Shown here one piece after another: positions 1 to 8,142 of a stretch of 13,724 nucleotides of DNA. The notes beneath the pieces were generated by a model that worked only from the letters and a program-made list of their open reading frames with translations, was not told the DNA's origin and did not search any database. This DNA comes from Planctomycetaceae bacterium (GTDB lineage Bacteria; Planctomycetota; Planctomycetia; Pirellulales; Pirellulaceae). The position numbers were made by a program, and so were the translations under genes. Within the stretch, counting starts at the first letter, position 1, and the number at the start of each line of letters is the position of its first letter. The stretch lies in the NCBI GenBank assembly GCA_007129635.1, contig SKVE01000587.1, positions 1 through 13,724 on the forward strand. Reading direction: 5' to 3'.

Positions 1-1
1 G

Positions 2-544
2 ACGGTGATCAATCAGCCCCGAGAATTCAAGGTACGGCGGTTGCGAGAGCGGAAAGGCACGCGTCAGATGGTGTGGTGTCCTATGAACAAGGGAATCGCG
101 AACTTGTACCAATACCATGCGATGGCCCTGTCGGCCAACGTGCGGTATCTGGAAGCCTTGTCCACGGTGTCGGACCCTGCTCCGGCTTACCATCAAGTGG
201 ACAAGCTGGCTCGGCCGCAAGTAGTCGGCGAGCGAAGTTATGCAGGCTTCAATCCTGCGCGCCGCGAGGATGTGGCAGTCTTTCGAGCGATTCTTCAGGG
301 CGACTATCTTCTGCACGGCTTTCGCAATAGCAACATCCGTCAGCAGCTATTCGCGGCAACCGAGGACCCGCGAGAGCGGCGTCGGCAGGCGAATGCCGTG
401 AGCCGCTTGCTGAAGCGACTGCATGTTCGAGGGTTGATTGCGAAGGTTCCGCGAACTCGTCGTTGGCAGGTCACCACTCGAGGCCAGCAAATTCTGGGAA
501 GCTGTGTTCGCCTCTACTATCATGGCCTCAGTGCCGCCGCCTAA
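2..544 (+). CDS. C-terminal part of a conserved hypothetical protein with a probable winged-helix end; 5' truncated by the window
   Basis: The reading frame is open from the first bases of the window (ACG at 2-4, then GTG at 5) to TAA at 542-544, so the gene begins to the left and only its last 180 or so residues are visible. The text around the GTG (T-V-I-N-Q-P-R-E-F-K-V) matches what I remember of the middle of a widespread bacterial family of about 400 residues, with a T-T-I-N-D-x-x-D-F-K motif followed by a helical region and a C-terminal part reading roughly G-F-R-N-x-x-I/L-R-x-L-L-F. The same pattern appears here (HGFRNSNIRQQLF). After it comes a run of Arg-rich helices and a helix-turn-strand segment (LLKRLHVRGLIAKVPRTRRW) that looks like a winged helix, suggesting nucleic-acid binding. 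The function of the family is not known to me. It is convergent with the next gene, 170 bases away. The GTG at 5 should not be taken as a real start. Confidence 0.7.
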   Translation, partial: TVINQPREFKVRRLRERKGTRQMVWCPMNKGIANLYQYHAMALSANVRYLEALSTVSDPAPAYHQVDKLARPQVVGERSYAGFNPARREDVAVFRAILQGDYLLHGFRNSNIRQQLFAATEDPRERRRQANAVSRLLKRLHVRGLIAKVPRTRRWQVTTRGQQILGSCVRLYYHGLSAAA

Positions 545-714
545 CCGCTCCAAAAGATGCGCGCACGACGCGTAGATGTTACACCCGAAGACTCTAACGG
601 AACCCCGCTGCCCGCCTGGAGATTCGAGCCAAAGACCTCGCCTACGCAACGCCGGGACCAGACGAAGCTCAAGAGTTCGGAAGCAACGCCGCAGCCTCTT
701 CACCGAAGACGGCA

Positions 715-1593
715 CTAGCCGATTCTGCCAGGATCGTCTTGCTCGCTGCCACCCGCTCCCATGCTCTGGGCTTTGGCTAGGATCAGGGGACGAGCTTCGT
801 CCATGTAGTCCTTGACATCCGCATAGCGGAGCGTGCGGCCGGCGAAATCACGCGTCCGGACCGCACCCAAGAACCGGGCTCGGAACTCTTCGATGTTCGA
901 TCCGTAGATATGATAGCTGTCCGCCACATGGCAATAGCGGCCGACCTGAACCACGCTGCTGGTCAACTCGGATACCCGCGCAGCGACCCGGACCTGCAAT
1001 TGGACCAAGGCGAAGATGTTCATCAGCGCGGCCTTGTAGGCGTCGTTGCTGCGGAACCGGACGTTCAAATTCAACCAGCGCTGGTCGGCGTGCTCCGTAA
1101 TCCGCCACCACAAACTCTGCAAGCACGGCGGGTCATAGCATCCACCGTCCTCCCAGACTTTCCAGGTGATCGCTTGAGCCCGACGCGTATATCCGGTCTC
1201 GGCCAACTGCCGGCAGACCGTCTCGATCTGATCGAACCGCTGGCTGTCCTTGGGCAGGTCATAAGCGCAAAGCCGCTGGTGGTAGGTGTACTCCCATCGA
1301 GTGTCCTGCGGATCGTTCGGGTCGCGAACACAGTGGTCCTTGATCCCCTCGAGGACTTCCATGACATACTCTTGCAGATCTTCCAAACCACCCGGCATGT
1401 CCCGATGAATCATCGGCTCGGCCAACGGATGCTCGATGGTGATGATCATCGTCGCATCCTTGCTGGGCGGATCGCCCGGTTTGTCATACTGAGTGCCAAT
1501 CTCGCATCCCGATTCGTACAACCGGATCAGCGAATTCTCCCACGCCCGGGCGATACAATCCTCCTGGACAGCCAACACAGGAATACCTGGCAT
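715..1593 (-). CDS. Divergent thymidylate synthase-family protein (ThyA fold)
   Basis: A 292-residue protein whose middle and C-terminal parts carry the thymidylate synthase signature. Visible landmarks are D-P-P-C with Cys157 as the likely nucleophile, R-F-R-S-N-D at 179-184 (the phosphate and dUMP loop, RSxD in E. coli ThyA), Asn192 at exactly the spacing of E. coli Asn177, which in the family reads uracil, and D-S-Y-H-I-Y at 225-230, where His228 and Tyr230 match the H-x-Y that contacts the deoxyribose. The usual LPFNI reads A-A-L-M-N-I, and the stretch between Asn192 and His228 is about six residues longer than in E. coli. The N-terminal 100 residues do not resemble classical ThyA. Keeping Asn rather than Asp favours dUMP over dCMP, but the true substrate and whether methylation or only hydroxymethylation occurs are unknown. 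Start: ATG at 1591-1593 with AAGGAG at 1599-1604, five bases away. It may share a transcript with the small ORF upstream. Confidence 0.85.
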   Translation of the reverse strand: MPGIPVLAVQEDCIARAWENSLIRLYESGCEIGTQYDKPGDPPSKDATMIITIEHPLAEPMIHRDMPGGLEDLQEYVMEVLEGIKDHCVRDPNDPQDTRWEYTYHQRLCAYDLPKDSQRFDQIETVCRQLAETGYTRRAQAITWKVWEDGGCYDPPCLQSLWWRITEHADQRWLNLNVRFRSNDAYKAALMNIFALVQLQVRVAARVSELTSSVVQVGRYCHVADSYHIYGSNIEEFRARFLGAVRTRDFAGRTLRYADVKDYMDEARPLILAKAQSMGAGGSEQDDPGRIG

Positions 1594-1697
1594 CGAATCT
1601 CCTTTGCTTTCAACAGGCTCCGCAACCGCCTATTCCCAACATGAAACATCCTAGCCGACGATTCTGGACACCGTCACGGCAATCCGCAACCCCCAGG

Positions 1698-1820
1698 TCA
1701 AGAACCGTCCAGGATTTCAACGGACCCGGTTTCGCCGTTGACTCGGACCATCTGGCCCTCCTGCAACTGGCTGGCAGCGAGGAGACTGAATAGCACAAGG
1801 CCAGAAAGCGAACAGCGCAT
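1698..1820 (-). CDS. Small 40-residue ORF with signal-peptide-like N-terminus
   Basis: ATG at 1818-1820 to TGA at 1698-1700 encodes 40 residues. Residues 1-17 have the make-up of a signal peptide or short membrane segment (M-R-C-S-L-S-G then V-L-F-S-L-L-A-A-S). The remainder reads Q-M-V-R-V-N-G-E-T-G-S-V-E-I-L, a beta-hairpin-like segment that recalls the R/V-V-D-G-x-x-G-x-V-x-I-L pattern of the swivelling mobile domain in PEP-utilising enzymes. A GGAG lies about six bases before the ATG (TTTTGGAGAATCCG). It sits 104 bases upstream of the thymidylate-synthase-like gene on the same strand, so cotranscription is possible. I do not recognise a family. The RBS and the sensible N-terminus argue for a real gene; its short length is the main reason for doubt. 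Confidence 0.4.
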   Translation of the reverse strand: MRCSLSGLVLFSLLAASQLQEGQMVRVNGETGSVEILDGS

Positions 1821-2109
1821 CGGATTCTCCAAAAGCAAAAGGGTGGTAAAGCGTTGGTCATACTGGTGGCCAGTCGACGGTGCGGCGCCGTGGCCGCGTC
1901 CTCAAACAGGAATTGGAACCCCCAGGCGGCAAAATTGCAACCCTTATGACTTTATCCAACTGACCGATCTTGCCTGCCCGCAGTGACGGCCCGTCAATGG
2001 AAGATTTCGGTCGACGCTCGAGATGATGGTATCCTCGGTTGCATTACCGATGCGCGCCGTGTTATCTTGACTCAGCACCCAAGGGTCGCCTTTCTTGACA
2101 GGAGATGCC

Positions 2110-3738
2110 ATGAATTCCGCGGAAATCGACCGACAAGGCGAACGGCGTCTGTGGCCTGGCCGGCTCAACTGGCGGGTCGTTTTGGCATTGCTGATGGTCC
2201 TGGTTCTTGCCGGTTGGCGTTATGGGTGGCCGCCCCGTTCTCGGGAAACCACCGTGTACCCTTTGGAAGAAATCGACTGGTACACGGCGGCGCAAATGGC
2301 ACCCGGAAGCATCTCGCCTGATTCGGGCGGCCGTTTCGTGTACCTTCTGGAAGGATCGGTGTCGGAGGGAAACCGACCTGCGTTCGATCTCGAGCACACG
2401 CGGTACGGCGCCCGGGACATGTACGGCGCCCCGGAATTGGTCCAAATCCGCCGCGACATTTTTCAGGAACTTGTGTTCCCGGACCTGGCGGGCCGCCGCT
2501 TCCACGCCGGAGTGTTTTGGGTCGATTTGCATGTCGGACACGGCGACGCGTCGGCCGAACCCTACGACCCAGGTTTGGCGTACTCCGTCCTGCTGATGTG
2601 TGATCCATCGCAGCGTTATGAAGAGGCTGCCGAGTTGATTATCGACTTGAACCGCAATCGCGATCTGACGGACGACCCCGTCATCAAGCTCTCCGACGTC
2701 TGGTCGCACGAAGACCAGAACACGGCTGCGCAACTCGCCTGGTTCGTCCGGGTCTTTCCGCCCGTCATGCTTTCGCGCGGCGTTTGCCGACGCGCCGATG
2801 ACCAGCCGCTACCCGCCGACGTCCAGGCAGTTCCCTCCCTGAGTGTGACCTACTACGAGGACCAGTCGGAACCCGACCGCCTGCGGCTAGGATTCCTTCC
2901 CACCTCGTACCGCAAAGGGCGAATCACAAGCCAGGGCGAACCCCGTGATGTGGTCCTCTTCCCCCTGGCTCCCCGATTCGGTCGTTTCGATGGTCCGTCG
3001 TCCAGAAGCTGGAGCATCAGCGACGGCGGGACCTTTCGTCGGTTTCAGGCGGCGGAGTGGAGATATGATCGAGGCGCGTTTTGGGGATTCACGTTGGATG
3101 CCCAGGCAAGTGAACTCCGCGACGGACCGTATCAGGGACCGACCGGCGTCTTGCGGGCCGAGACCGCCAGTGGCCAGACGTTACGGATTGCCCGTTGCCG
3201 CCTCTGGCTGCTCGGCGACGCTCCTCGCCCGATTGTCAGCGACGGATGGACTCCCATCCCGCGGTTTTCCTCGTTCCGTCTGCCCCATCGCAAGCAGCCT
3301 CTCCCGATCGGTGATTACGGAGTCGACCGAATGAGCCTCGTTCACGGCGGGAATACGTTCCTCGACATCGAGGCGCCGTGGGATCCGTACGCACTGCCGG
3401 GGCGTGAATTCACGATCGAACCAGGCCTTGCCACGCCGTATCGCCTTCCCGGAACGCTGAAGCTCACCGCGTACGCTGCCATCGAGGAGCGCCCGCGTCC
3501 CTACACCATCGAGCATGTTTGGTCGACCGAATCGGACGACACCGAAAGTGAAGCCAAGGACTGGAAAGGACCGCGGCCCGGGAGCAAACTGGAAATCGGC
3601 GTGTCGATGTCCGACCCGGCGACCAGGCACACGGTTTCGCTCTACTACCGCACCGATCCCCCGCCCAATCCCCTCAAGCTCGTGATTCAAGACGAGGCAG
3701 GTGGTACGGTACATCAAGGGACGATGGAGTACGGATGA
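2110..3738 (+). CDS. Membrane-anchored protein of unknown function with a calcium-loop-like motif
   Basis: A 542-residue protein. The ATG at 2110 was chosen because AGGAG at 2100-2104 lies five bases upstream; an in-frame TTG at 2095 would overlap that site. Residues 1-20 are charged and Arg-rich, followed by one hydrophobic segment at about 21-36 (V-V-L-A-L-L-M-V-L-V-L-A-G) and no obvious cleavage site, so it is probably anchored in the inner membrane with the bulk of the protein outside the cytoplasm. At 179-188 there is D-L-N-R-N-R-D-L-T-D-D-P, a D-x-N-x-N-x-D loop like dockerin or EF-hand calcium sites and a motif I have seen in other planctomycete exported proteins. The rest is rich in beta-type sequence with many Trp, Tyr and Pro and shows no enzyme motif I recognise. 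Its TGA overlaps an ATG in the frame of the LamG gene, but the better start of that gene is 263 bases on. Confidence 0.8.
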   Translation: MNSAEIDRQGERRLWPGRLNWRVVLALLMVLVLAGWRYGWPPRSRETTVYPLEEIDWYTAAQMAPGSISPDSGGRFVYLLEGSVSEGNRPAFDLEHTRYGARDMYGAPELVQIRRDIFQELVFPDLAGRRFHAGVFWVDLHVGHGDASAEPYDPGLAYSVLLMCDPSQRYEEAAELIIDLNRNRDLTDDPVIKLSDVWSHEDQNTAAQLAWFVRVFPPVMLSRGVCRRADDQPLPADVQAVPSLSVTYYEDQSEPDRLRLGFLPTSYRKGRITSQGEPRDVVLFPLAPRFGRFDGPSSRSWSISDGGTFRRFQAAEWRYDRGAFWGFTLDAQASELRDGPYQGPTGVLRAETASGQTLRIARCRLWLLGDAPRPIVSDGWTPIPRFSSFRLPHRKQPLPIGDYGVDRMSLVHGGNTFLDIEAPWDPYALPGREFTIEPGLATPYRLPGTLKLTAYAAIEERPRPYTIEHVWSTESDDTESEAKDWKGPRPGSKLEIGVSMSDPATRHTVSLYYRTDPPPNPLKLVIQDEAGGTVHQGTMEYG

Positions 3739-4001
3739 GGCGGCATCTGCGAGTACTCGTGGCGAGTACCTCAAACCATGCCGGAGGGGCGGGAGGTGAC
3801 CCGATATTTAGCGACCATCACCCGCGACCGGGACGATCTGTTCCAGAGCATGACGGCGACCGTTGCGATCCCGGTGAGGCAAGCGGCCATCGAACAGAAA
3901 CCCTGACGAGCGAAACATGTGACCCACTTGAAAGAAAACGGGCCCAGCACGTAGTCCGGACGTGTGCAAGAATCGAGGACGGCATAGAAGGAACAACAAC
4001 G

Positions 4002-7000
4002 ATGAAGTACCTGTCGATCGTGACCAATCTGCTGCTGTTCGCACTGCTGTTCGCACTGCCGGGCGCACTGCCGGGCAGGCTGCCTGGCGCGGAAGCCGAC
4101 TTGCACCGTCCATCCGCGTTCATGCCGCGAAGCGAGGACTACACGCACATGTGGTGGGCCGAGGGATTTCCCGCGCACACGCCCGAGGCTCCTTGGCGGC
4201 GGGTGGTGCAGACCGGCCATTACGCCTTGGCATTCGATACCGACACGCTCCGCATCCCGCATTTCGGCTCGGTGTCCGGCGGTGTCGGCTACCTGGCGGC
4301 GGCGCGGGCCGACAACCGCGCGTGGCGAAAGCTGCCTGCGGCTGAACTGGAGCTGAGTATCACGGTCGACGGCAAGACCTACCGCGGCACGGCGGGCGGC
4401 AAGTGGACGCAGTTCACCGGACCGCGGTTGGTCGAGTCGGGTCGTTTTGTGCAACGTGCCGACGTGACGGATCTGGTTTTCCAGGCAGCGGACGGTACCC
4501 GGCTTGCCGCCGAAACCCGCTTCGAAACGGTTGCCTGGCCGGACCGCCTGGCCCTGATCCTCGCCGCACGGCCAGCCAAGTTGCCTATTCCCGCAGGCGA
4601 AGCGGCTTTTGGCCGCGTCGGCGGGGGCTTTGGATTCGACGGCACCAACCACCTTGAAGAACCCCACTCTCCCGAACTCGAACCGGGACACTTCACCCTG
4701 GAACTCTGGACCTACCTGGCTGCGGAATCCATGCCGTCGGGGCACGCTTGGTTGGTGGGCAAGAACCGCAACGAGTGGACCGAAGGCAACTACGGCATCA
4801 TGCTCGCGGGCGGCATCCCCCGCGTTTGGTTGAATATCGGAGGTGGCCGCGAAAACTGCTTCCATGTCGCCTGGACCCGCCCCCTAACCGCCGAGCAGTG
4901 GCACCATCTGGCCGCAACCTATGATGGGGAAGTCCTGCGCTTCTACGTGAACGGTGCCGCCGTGGGAAGCCGGACGGTCGGACGAACTCGGCAACCGGGC
5001 GGCGGCGATCTGGTGATAGGCCGACGCCCCGACAATGTCGGCGACGGCTACTATTTCCGCGGTGCCTTGGATGAAATCCGCCTGTACGACCGAGTCCTCG
5101 AACCCACCGAAATACGGCAGCGTTTCCAGGCTCCGGAAACCATCGCCCCCGACCGCCAACCCGTCCGGGAATGGACTTTCCGCCGCGACGGGCGGGCCGC
5201 AACAGAACGACCGGGCCCCCTTTGGCGAACGGGAGCCATGGAAATCCGGCTGAGCGCCGAGGGGAGTACGCTGCACCCGCGTTGGAATTTGCCCGAACAC
5301 GAGACTTGGGAATCGCCGCACTGGCATGAGATCGCCCTCGCCTTCGACCCCGTCGCCTTCCGTATGGCGGAACCGAATCCCGTGACCGTCGCAGCCCATG
5401 AGTTTCCCGCGGGTGGGGAACGGCAGGTGACTTATGAAGCCGCTCGCGGCTGGCATCGGGTGGACCTGGACGGCATCGAGCCGACGGTGCCGTCCGGCAA
5501 GGAACCCGCCAACCGCAACGACGCCATCGAGCGTGTGAGGCTCAGGCTATCGAACCCGACCGACCGCGAGCAGCCCACCCGGTTGTTGTTTGAGAAGACC
5601 GGGCGCGGTATCCGGCAACGCATCGGGGCGCCCATCACGGGCATGTCGGCCATGCTGCGCGACCCGGACGGCAACCCGACCGGCATCCCCGTGCAACTCA
5701 GCAAGAACTGGCATCATCGGCCGGAAGGCGGCGTGTACGCCGGAACGTGGTTCCACGGCTTTTCGCAGGTGCGTCTGCCGCCGCAAGCCGAAGTCGAACT
5801 GGAACTGACGATCGTCTACGGGCATTGGGGTGGCGTGCCCGCCGCATCGCACGCGCAGCTCTGCTTGATCGGCTGGGGCAGCAATCAACTCTGGGATCAA
5901 AGCGCGCTGGGCGCGTGGGGCGAAAGCATTTGTTACGAACCCGACCAGGTCCAGGCTCGGGCTGCCATTCTCGACGTGCGGCCGGTGCTGGTGCGTTCGA
6001 TGCATACCGACCAGCCGTGGCACTGGACGCACAACGTAGGCGGCGGCGACTACTTCCGCCTGTTCGATTCCTGCGGTCGGCGTTTGCCGCACGTCCAGAT
6101 GCGCACCGCCTACCAGCGTCACGGTCCCTGCCTGACCGAAGTGACCTATGCGGGCCGCACGGGCGACGGCCTCGAGCATTCGGCCACCGTCAGCCTCGCT
6201 CGGACCGACGACATCGTGCGCGGCGTCTACCGGCTGCGGCTCGACGTAACGCAGCAGACCGACTTCTCCCGCTTCGTCATTTTCCAGATCGGGGCCGACA
6301 CGTACAGCTACACCGGCGAGCGCAGGATGGCGTTGGGCAACGAGACGGGCTTGGTGCGCGAATGGGCCACCCAATGGGGCGGCGACAGCTACCGGACCGA
6401 ACCGTTCGAGCACACCGAACGCATCCCCTGGGTTTCGCTCCACGGAGCCGAGTCCCGTTCGCCGGACGGTAAGGGCGCCTGGGCCAACCGAGGACTCGTT
6501 GTCCGTTCTTGGAAAGCTCGACTCGGCGGACAGGATGCTCGCCCTTGGTTCGCCGAACGCGGCGTGCGGGCCCGCGGCGAGGACACCTCGACGATCGATC
6601 TGCTGCCGCCGCCGGGCATCAACCGGCTGCTGCCGGGGGATTTTGTGGAAGCCTCCATCGTTCATCTGGTCATCCCCCAGACGGCTGCGGACTATTACGG
6701 TCCCAACGAAAATCTTCGCGTTGCGCTCGAACAGGACGCGAACACTTGGCGTATGGTCCACCGCGAAGCGTTGGGCAACGACCGAACCGTGGTGGTGACC
6801 CGTGGTACCCTCGAGAATCTCCACCCGGCCATCCGCATCCACACCACGGCGCAGAACCAGGCCGAATTCAGCCTGACCGGCGGCCTCGGGTACGTGCCCG
6901 TGACCTTCACCGGTCTGAACGGTTACCGCCGGCCTCTTTTCGAAGAACGCATCCCTGGCGAAGATTGGCGGCCCGTGACCCAAGCCGTCCACGGCAACGA

Positions 7001-7118
7001 CTTCTGGCAAACCGACTATGACCCGGAGACCACCTCCTGGGAATTGACCTACACCCTGCCCGTCGACTCGCCCAAACCTACGCGGCAATACCGCTTCTCC
7101 CTGCCAGGGTGTCGGTGA
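4002..7118 (+). CDS. Large exported protein with a LamG/concanavalin A-like jellyroll domain
   Basis: A 1038-residue protein. The frame is open back to an ATG at 3735 (1127 residues), but I chose the ATG at 4002: it is followed at once by a signal peptide (residues 1 to about 32, M-K-Y-L-S-I-V-T-N then Leu/Phe/Ala-rich, probably cut near G-A-E-A), and AAGGA at 3988-3992 lies nine bases before it. Residues about 203-378 form a LamG_3-type jellyroll: F-D-G-T-N-H at the first strand, F-T-L-E-L-W-T-Y-L, W-H-H-L-A-A-T-Y-D-G, the Y-V-N-G-A-A-V-G hairpin, and the closing G-A-L-D-E-I-R-L-Y-D-R-V-L. This domain usually binds carbohydrate or serves as a structural lectin-like module. Flanking regions (about 40-200 and 390-1038) look like further beta-sandwich domains and carry no catalytic motif I can name. 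Likely periplasmic or surface-located and possibly concerned with polysaccharides, but that is inference. It is convergent with the zinc-ribbon gene. Confidence 0.85.
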   Translation: MKYLSIVTNLLLFALLFALPGALPGRLPGAEADLHRPSAFMPRSEDYTHMWWAEGFPAHTPEAPWRRVVQTGHYALAFDTDTLRIPHFGSVSGGVGYLAAARADNRAWRKLPAAELELSITVDGKTYRGTAGGKWTQFTGPRLVESGRFVQRADVTDLVFQAADGTRLAAETRFETVAWPDRLALILAARPAKLPIPAGEAAFGRVGGGFGFDGTNHLEEPHSPELEPGHFTLELWTYLAAESMPSGHAWLVGKNRNEWTEGNYGIMLAGGIPRVWLNIGGGRENCFHVAWTRPLTAEQWHHLAATYDGEVLRFYVNGAAVGSRTVGRTRQPGGGDLVIGRRPDNVGDGYYFRGALDEIRLYDRVLEPTEIRQRFQAPETIAPDRQPVREWTFRRDGRAATERPGPLWRTGAMEIRLSAEGSTLHPRWNLPEHETWESPHWHEIALAFDPVAFRMAEPNPVTVAAHEFPAGGERQVTYEAARGWHRVDLDGIEPTVPSGKEPANRNDAIERVRLRLSNPTDREQPTRLLFEKTGRGIRQRIGAPITGMSAMLRDPDGNPTGIPVQLSKNWHHRPEGGVYAGTWFHGFSQVRLPPQAEVELELTIVYGHWGGVPAASHAQLCLIGWGSNQLWDQSALGAWGESICYEPDQVQARAAILDVRPVLVRSMHTDQPWHWTHNVGGGDYFRLFDSCGRRLPHVQMRTAYQRHGPCLTEVTYAGRTGDGLEHSATVSLARTDDIVRGVYRLRLDVTQQTDFSRFVIFQIGADTYSYTGERRMALGNETGLVREWATQWGGDSYRTEPFEHTERIPWVSLHGAESRSPDGKGAWANRGLVVRSWKARLGGQDARPWFAERGVRARGEDTSTIDLLPPPGINRLLPGDFVEASIVHLVIPQTAADYYGPNENLRVALEQDANTWRMVHREALGNDRTVVVTRGTLENLHPAIRIHTTAQNQAEFSLTGGLGYVPVTFTGLNGYRRPLFEERIPGEDWRPVTQAVHGNDFWQTDYDPETTSWELTYTLPVDSPKPTRQYRFSLPGCR
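4032..4091 (+). repeat. Five degenerate 12-bp units inside the signal peptide coding region
   Basis: In-frame units of twelve bases at 4032, 4044, 4056, 4068 and 4080 encode LLFA, LLFA, LPGA, LPGR and LPGA. The first two are identical (CTGCTGTTCGCA) and the last three share CTGCCNGGC. The hydrophobic core of the signal peptide and its C-region appear to have been built by duplication of a short unit. Confidence 0.75.
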
Positions 7119-7252
7119 TCGTTTCCACCAGCACTGCGGAGCTGTTCAGGAAAAGACCTCCGTTCCAATACTGTTCGGCACGAGAATCGCTGTGTGGTAT
7201 TCCCTCGCGTCGAGATGGGACATGCGATGCGCACCGGGCGCTGCGAAACGGC

Positions 7253-7534
7253 TTACGATCCATTCTCCCAATCACTCAGTACGTATTCGTTCCAATCCAA
7301 GCGGTCGACTTCGGCCTGCGTTGCCCAGTGGGCGGGCGGTTGCCAGATGGGGCGGTTGCAGCGGGGGCAGGCGGAGTCGGGTTGTTGCGGGAAGAGCGGC
7401 GAACCGGGGCAGGTGGGATGCAACCAGATGGCTTCGCATTCTTCGCACAGGATCAGACCGATTTCATCCTCGCAGCAGATGCGGATGCCCAATAGACCCT
7501 GTCCGCAACAACGGCACGTTCCCACGTAATACAA
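7253..7534 (-). CDS. Small zinc-ribbon protein
   Basis: A 93-residue protein if translation starts at TTG 7532-7534, which has a strong AAAGGAG at 7542-7548 seven bases upstream. The frame can be extended to an ATG at 7573, but that start overlaps the stop of the upstream gene and lacks a site of its own. Cysteines come in clusters: C-x-C-C at 7-10, C-C at 20-21, C-E-E-C at 30-33, a lone Cys42 after H-P-T, and C-P-R-C at 56-59, so two or three zinc-binding knuckles are likely. The C-terminus is acidic and Trp-rich. It lies 35 bases after the membrane-anchored gene on the same strand and is probably cotranscribed with it. Such proteins often bind nucleic acid or act as adaptors, but nothing here fixes a role. 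Confidence 0.75.
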   Translation of the reverse strand: MYYVGTCRCCGQGLLGIRICCEDEIGLILCEECEAIWLHPTCPGSPLFPQQPDSACPRCNRPIWQPPAHWATQAEVDRLDWNEYVLSDWENGS

Positions 7535-7569
7535 TACAAAACTCCTTTGGCAGCGATCGAGCAAACCGG

Positions 7570-8142
7570 TCAAAATGGAAAGGCCGTGATGACTCGATCG
7601 TCTTCGAGCACCAGACGCACGCGTGTGGCGGGCGGATTCCCTTGACGCCGGCCTTCCCGGCCGCCGACGAATCCGATTCGCCGTCGCAAGTCCACGTCAT
7701 GCACCATGCGCTGGCGTTCCCGGCGGGATTTTACCTGCCGACCGCCCGCTTTGACCAGCAGGTACGCTTCGTCGATGACGGCCAACAGGTCATCGGCGTC
7801 GCCATCGAAGACCCCGTGCAGACCGGGCCGCGACGGTTGGTCGTTGTCGTGCCGCAGCACGTGCTTCAAACGATGGCCTTCCTGGCTGCCCGGCGCGTAG
7901 AGCAAACCGGCAGTCGAACGCAGGAGGCCGTTGCCCTGATCGGTCAATTGGCCCAGCCCAGGCTCGGCCGAATCCGCCGCCGATTCGGCCGACGGCGCAG
8001 GGGAGGGCAGCGGGCCGGCAGCCGGCTCGACCACCATCGGGCGAACGACAAGGTACCATGCTGCGAGCAACAGAATGACGAGCCAGGTTAGCCCCGTGGC
8101 CCGCAAACCACGCGAACCGGATGTGGGAAAGCGTCCGGTCAT
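7570..8142 (-). CDS. Membrane-anchored protein with a conserved C-terminal domain
   Basis: A 190-residue protein. ATG at 8140-8142 is preceded by AGAGGAG with a normal spacer. Residues 16-34 form one transmembrane segment after an Arg-containing N-terminus; residues 38-65 are a Pro/Ala/Ser/Glu-rich linker. The C-terminal domain (about 75-190) begins L-L-Y-A-P-G-S-x-x-G-H-R-L-K-H-V-L-R-H and continues H-G-V-F-D-G-D-A-D-D-L-L-A-V-I-D-E-A, then R-R-I-G-F-V-G-G-R-x-G and finally V-R-L-V-L-E-D-D-R-V-I-T-A-F-P. I recall similar C-terminal domains in other planctomycetes. A His-rich first helix followed by strands ending V-I-T-A-F-P has a loose resemblance to BECR-fold (barnase/EndoU/RelE) RNase domains; this is suggestive only. 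It is probably the first gene of a pair with the zinc-ribbon gene downstream. Confidence 0.8.
   Translation of the reverse strand: MTGRFPTSGSRGLRATGLTWLVILLLAAWYLVVRPMVVEPAAGPLPSPAPSAESAADSAEPGLGQLTDQGNGLLRSTAGLLYAPGSQEGHRLKHVLRHDNDQPSRPGLHGVFDGDADDLLAVIDEAYLLVKAGGRQVKSRRERQRMVHDVDLRRRIGFVGGREGRRQGNPPATRVRLVLEDDRVITAFPF

Noticed and set aside
620..645. GATTCGAGCC resembling a tRNA T-loop
   Set aside because: No T-stem pairing or acceptor/anticodon arms can be drawn around it on either strand.
347..715. A 122-codon minus-strand frame reaching into the convergent gap
   Set aside because: It overlaps the end of the left-edge gene antisense, shows no binding site and has an Arg/Leu-rich composition typical of shadows.
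910..1644. A 244-codon plus-strand frame opposite the thymidylate-synthase-like gene
   Set aside because: The minus strand carries the conserved active-site residues and a good ribosome binding site.
2039..2068. TTGCAT with TATCTT 18 bases downstream as a promoter for the anchored-protein gene
   Set aside because: Only three and four matches to the two consensus hexamers; too weak to call.
3771..4865. A 364-codon minus-strand frame
   Set aside because: It lies opposite the signal peptide and LamG coding region, has no binding site and no recognisable domain.
5547..7088. A 513-codon open frame on the minus strand opposite the LamG gene
   Set aside because: The plus strand has a signal peptide, ribosome binding site and recognisable domain; the antisense frame is a GC-rich shadow with no motif.
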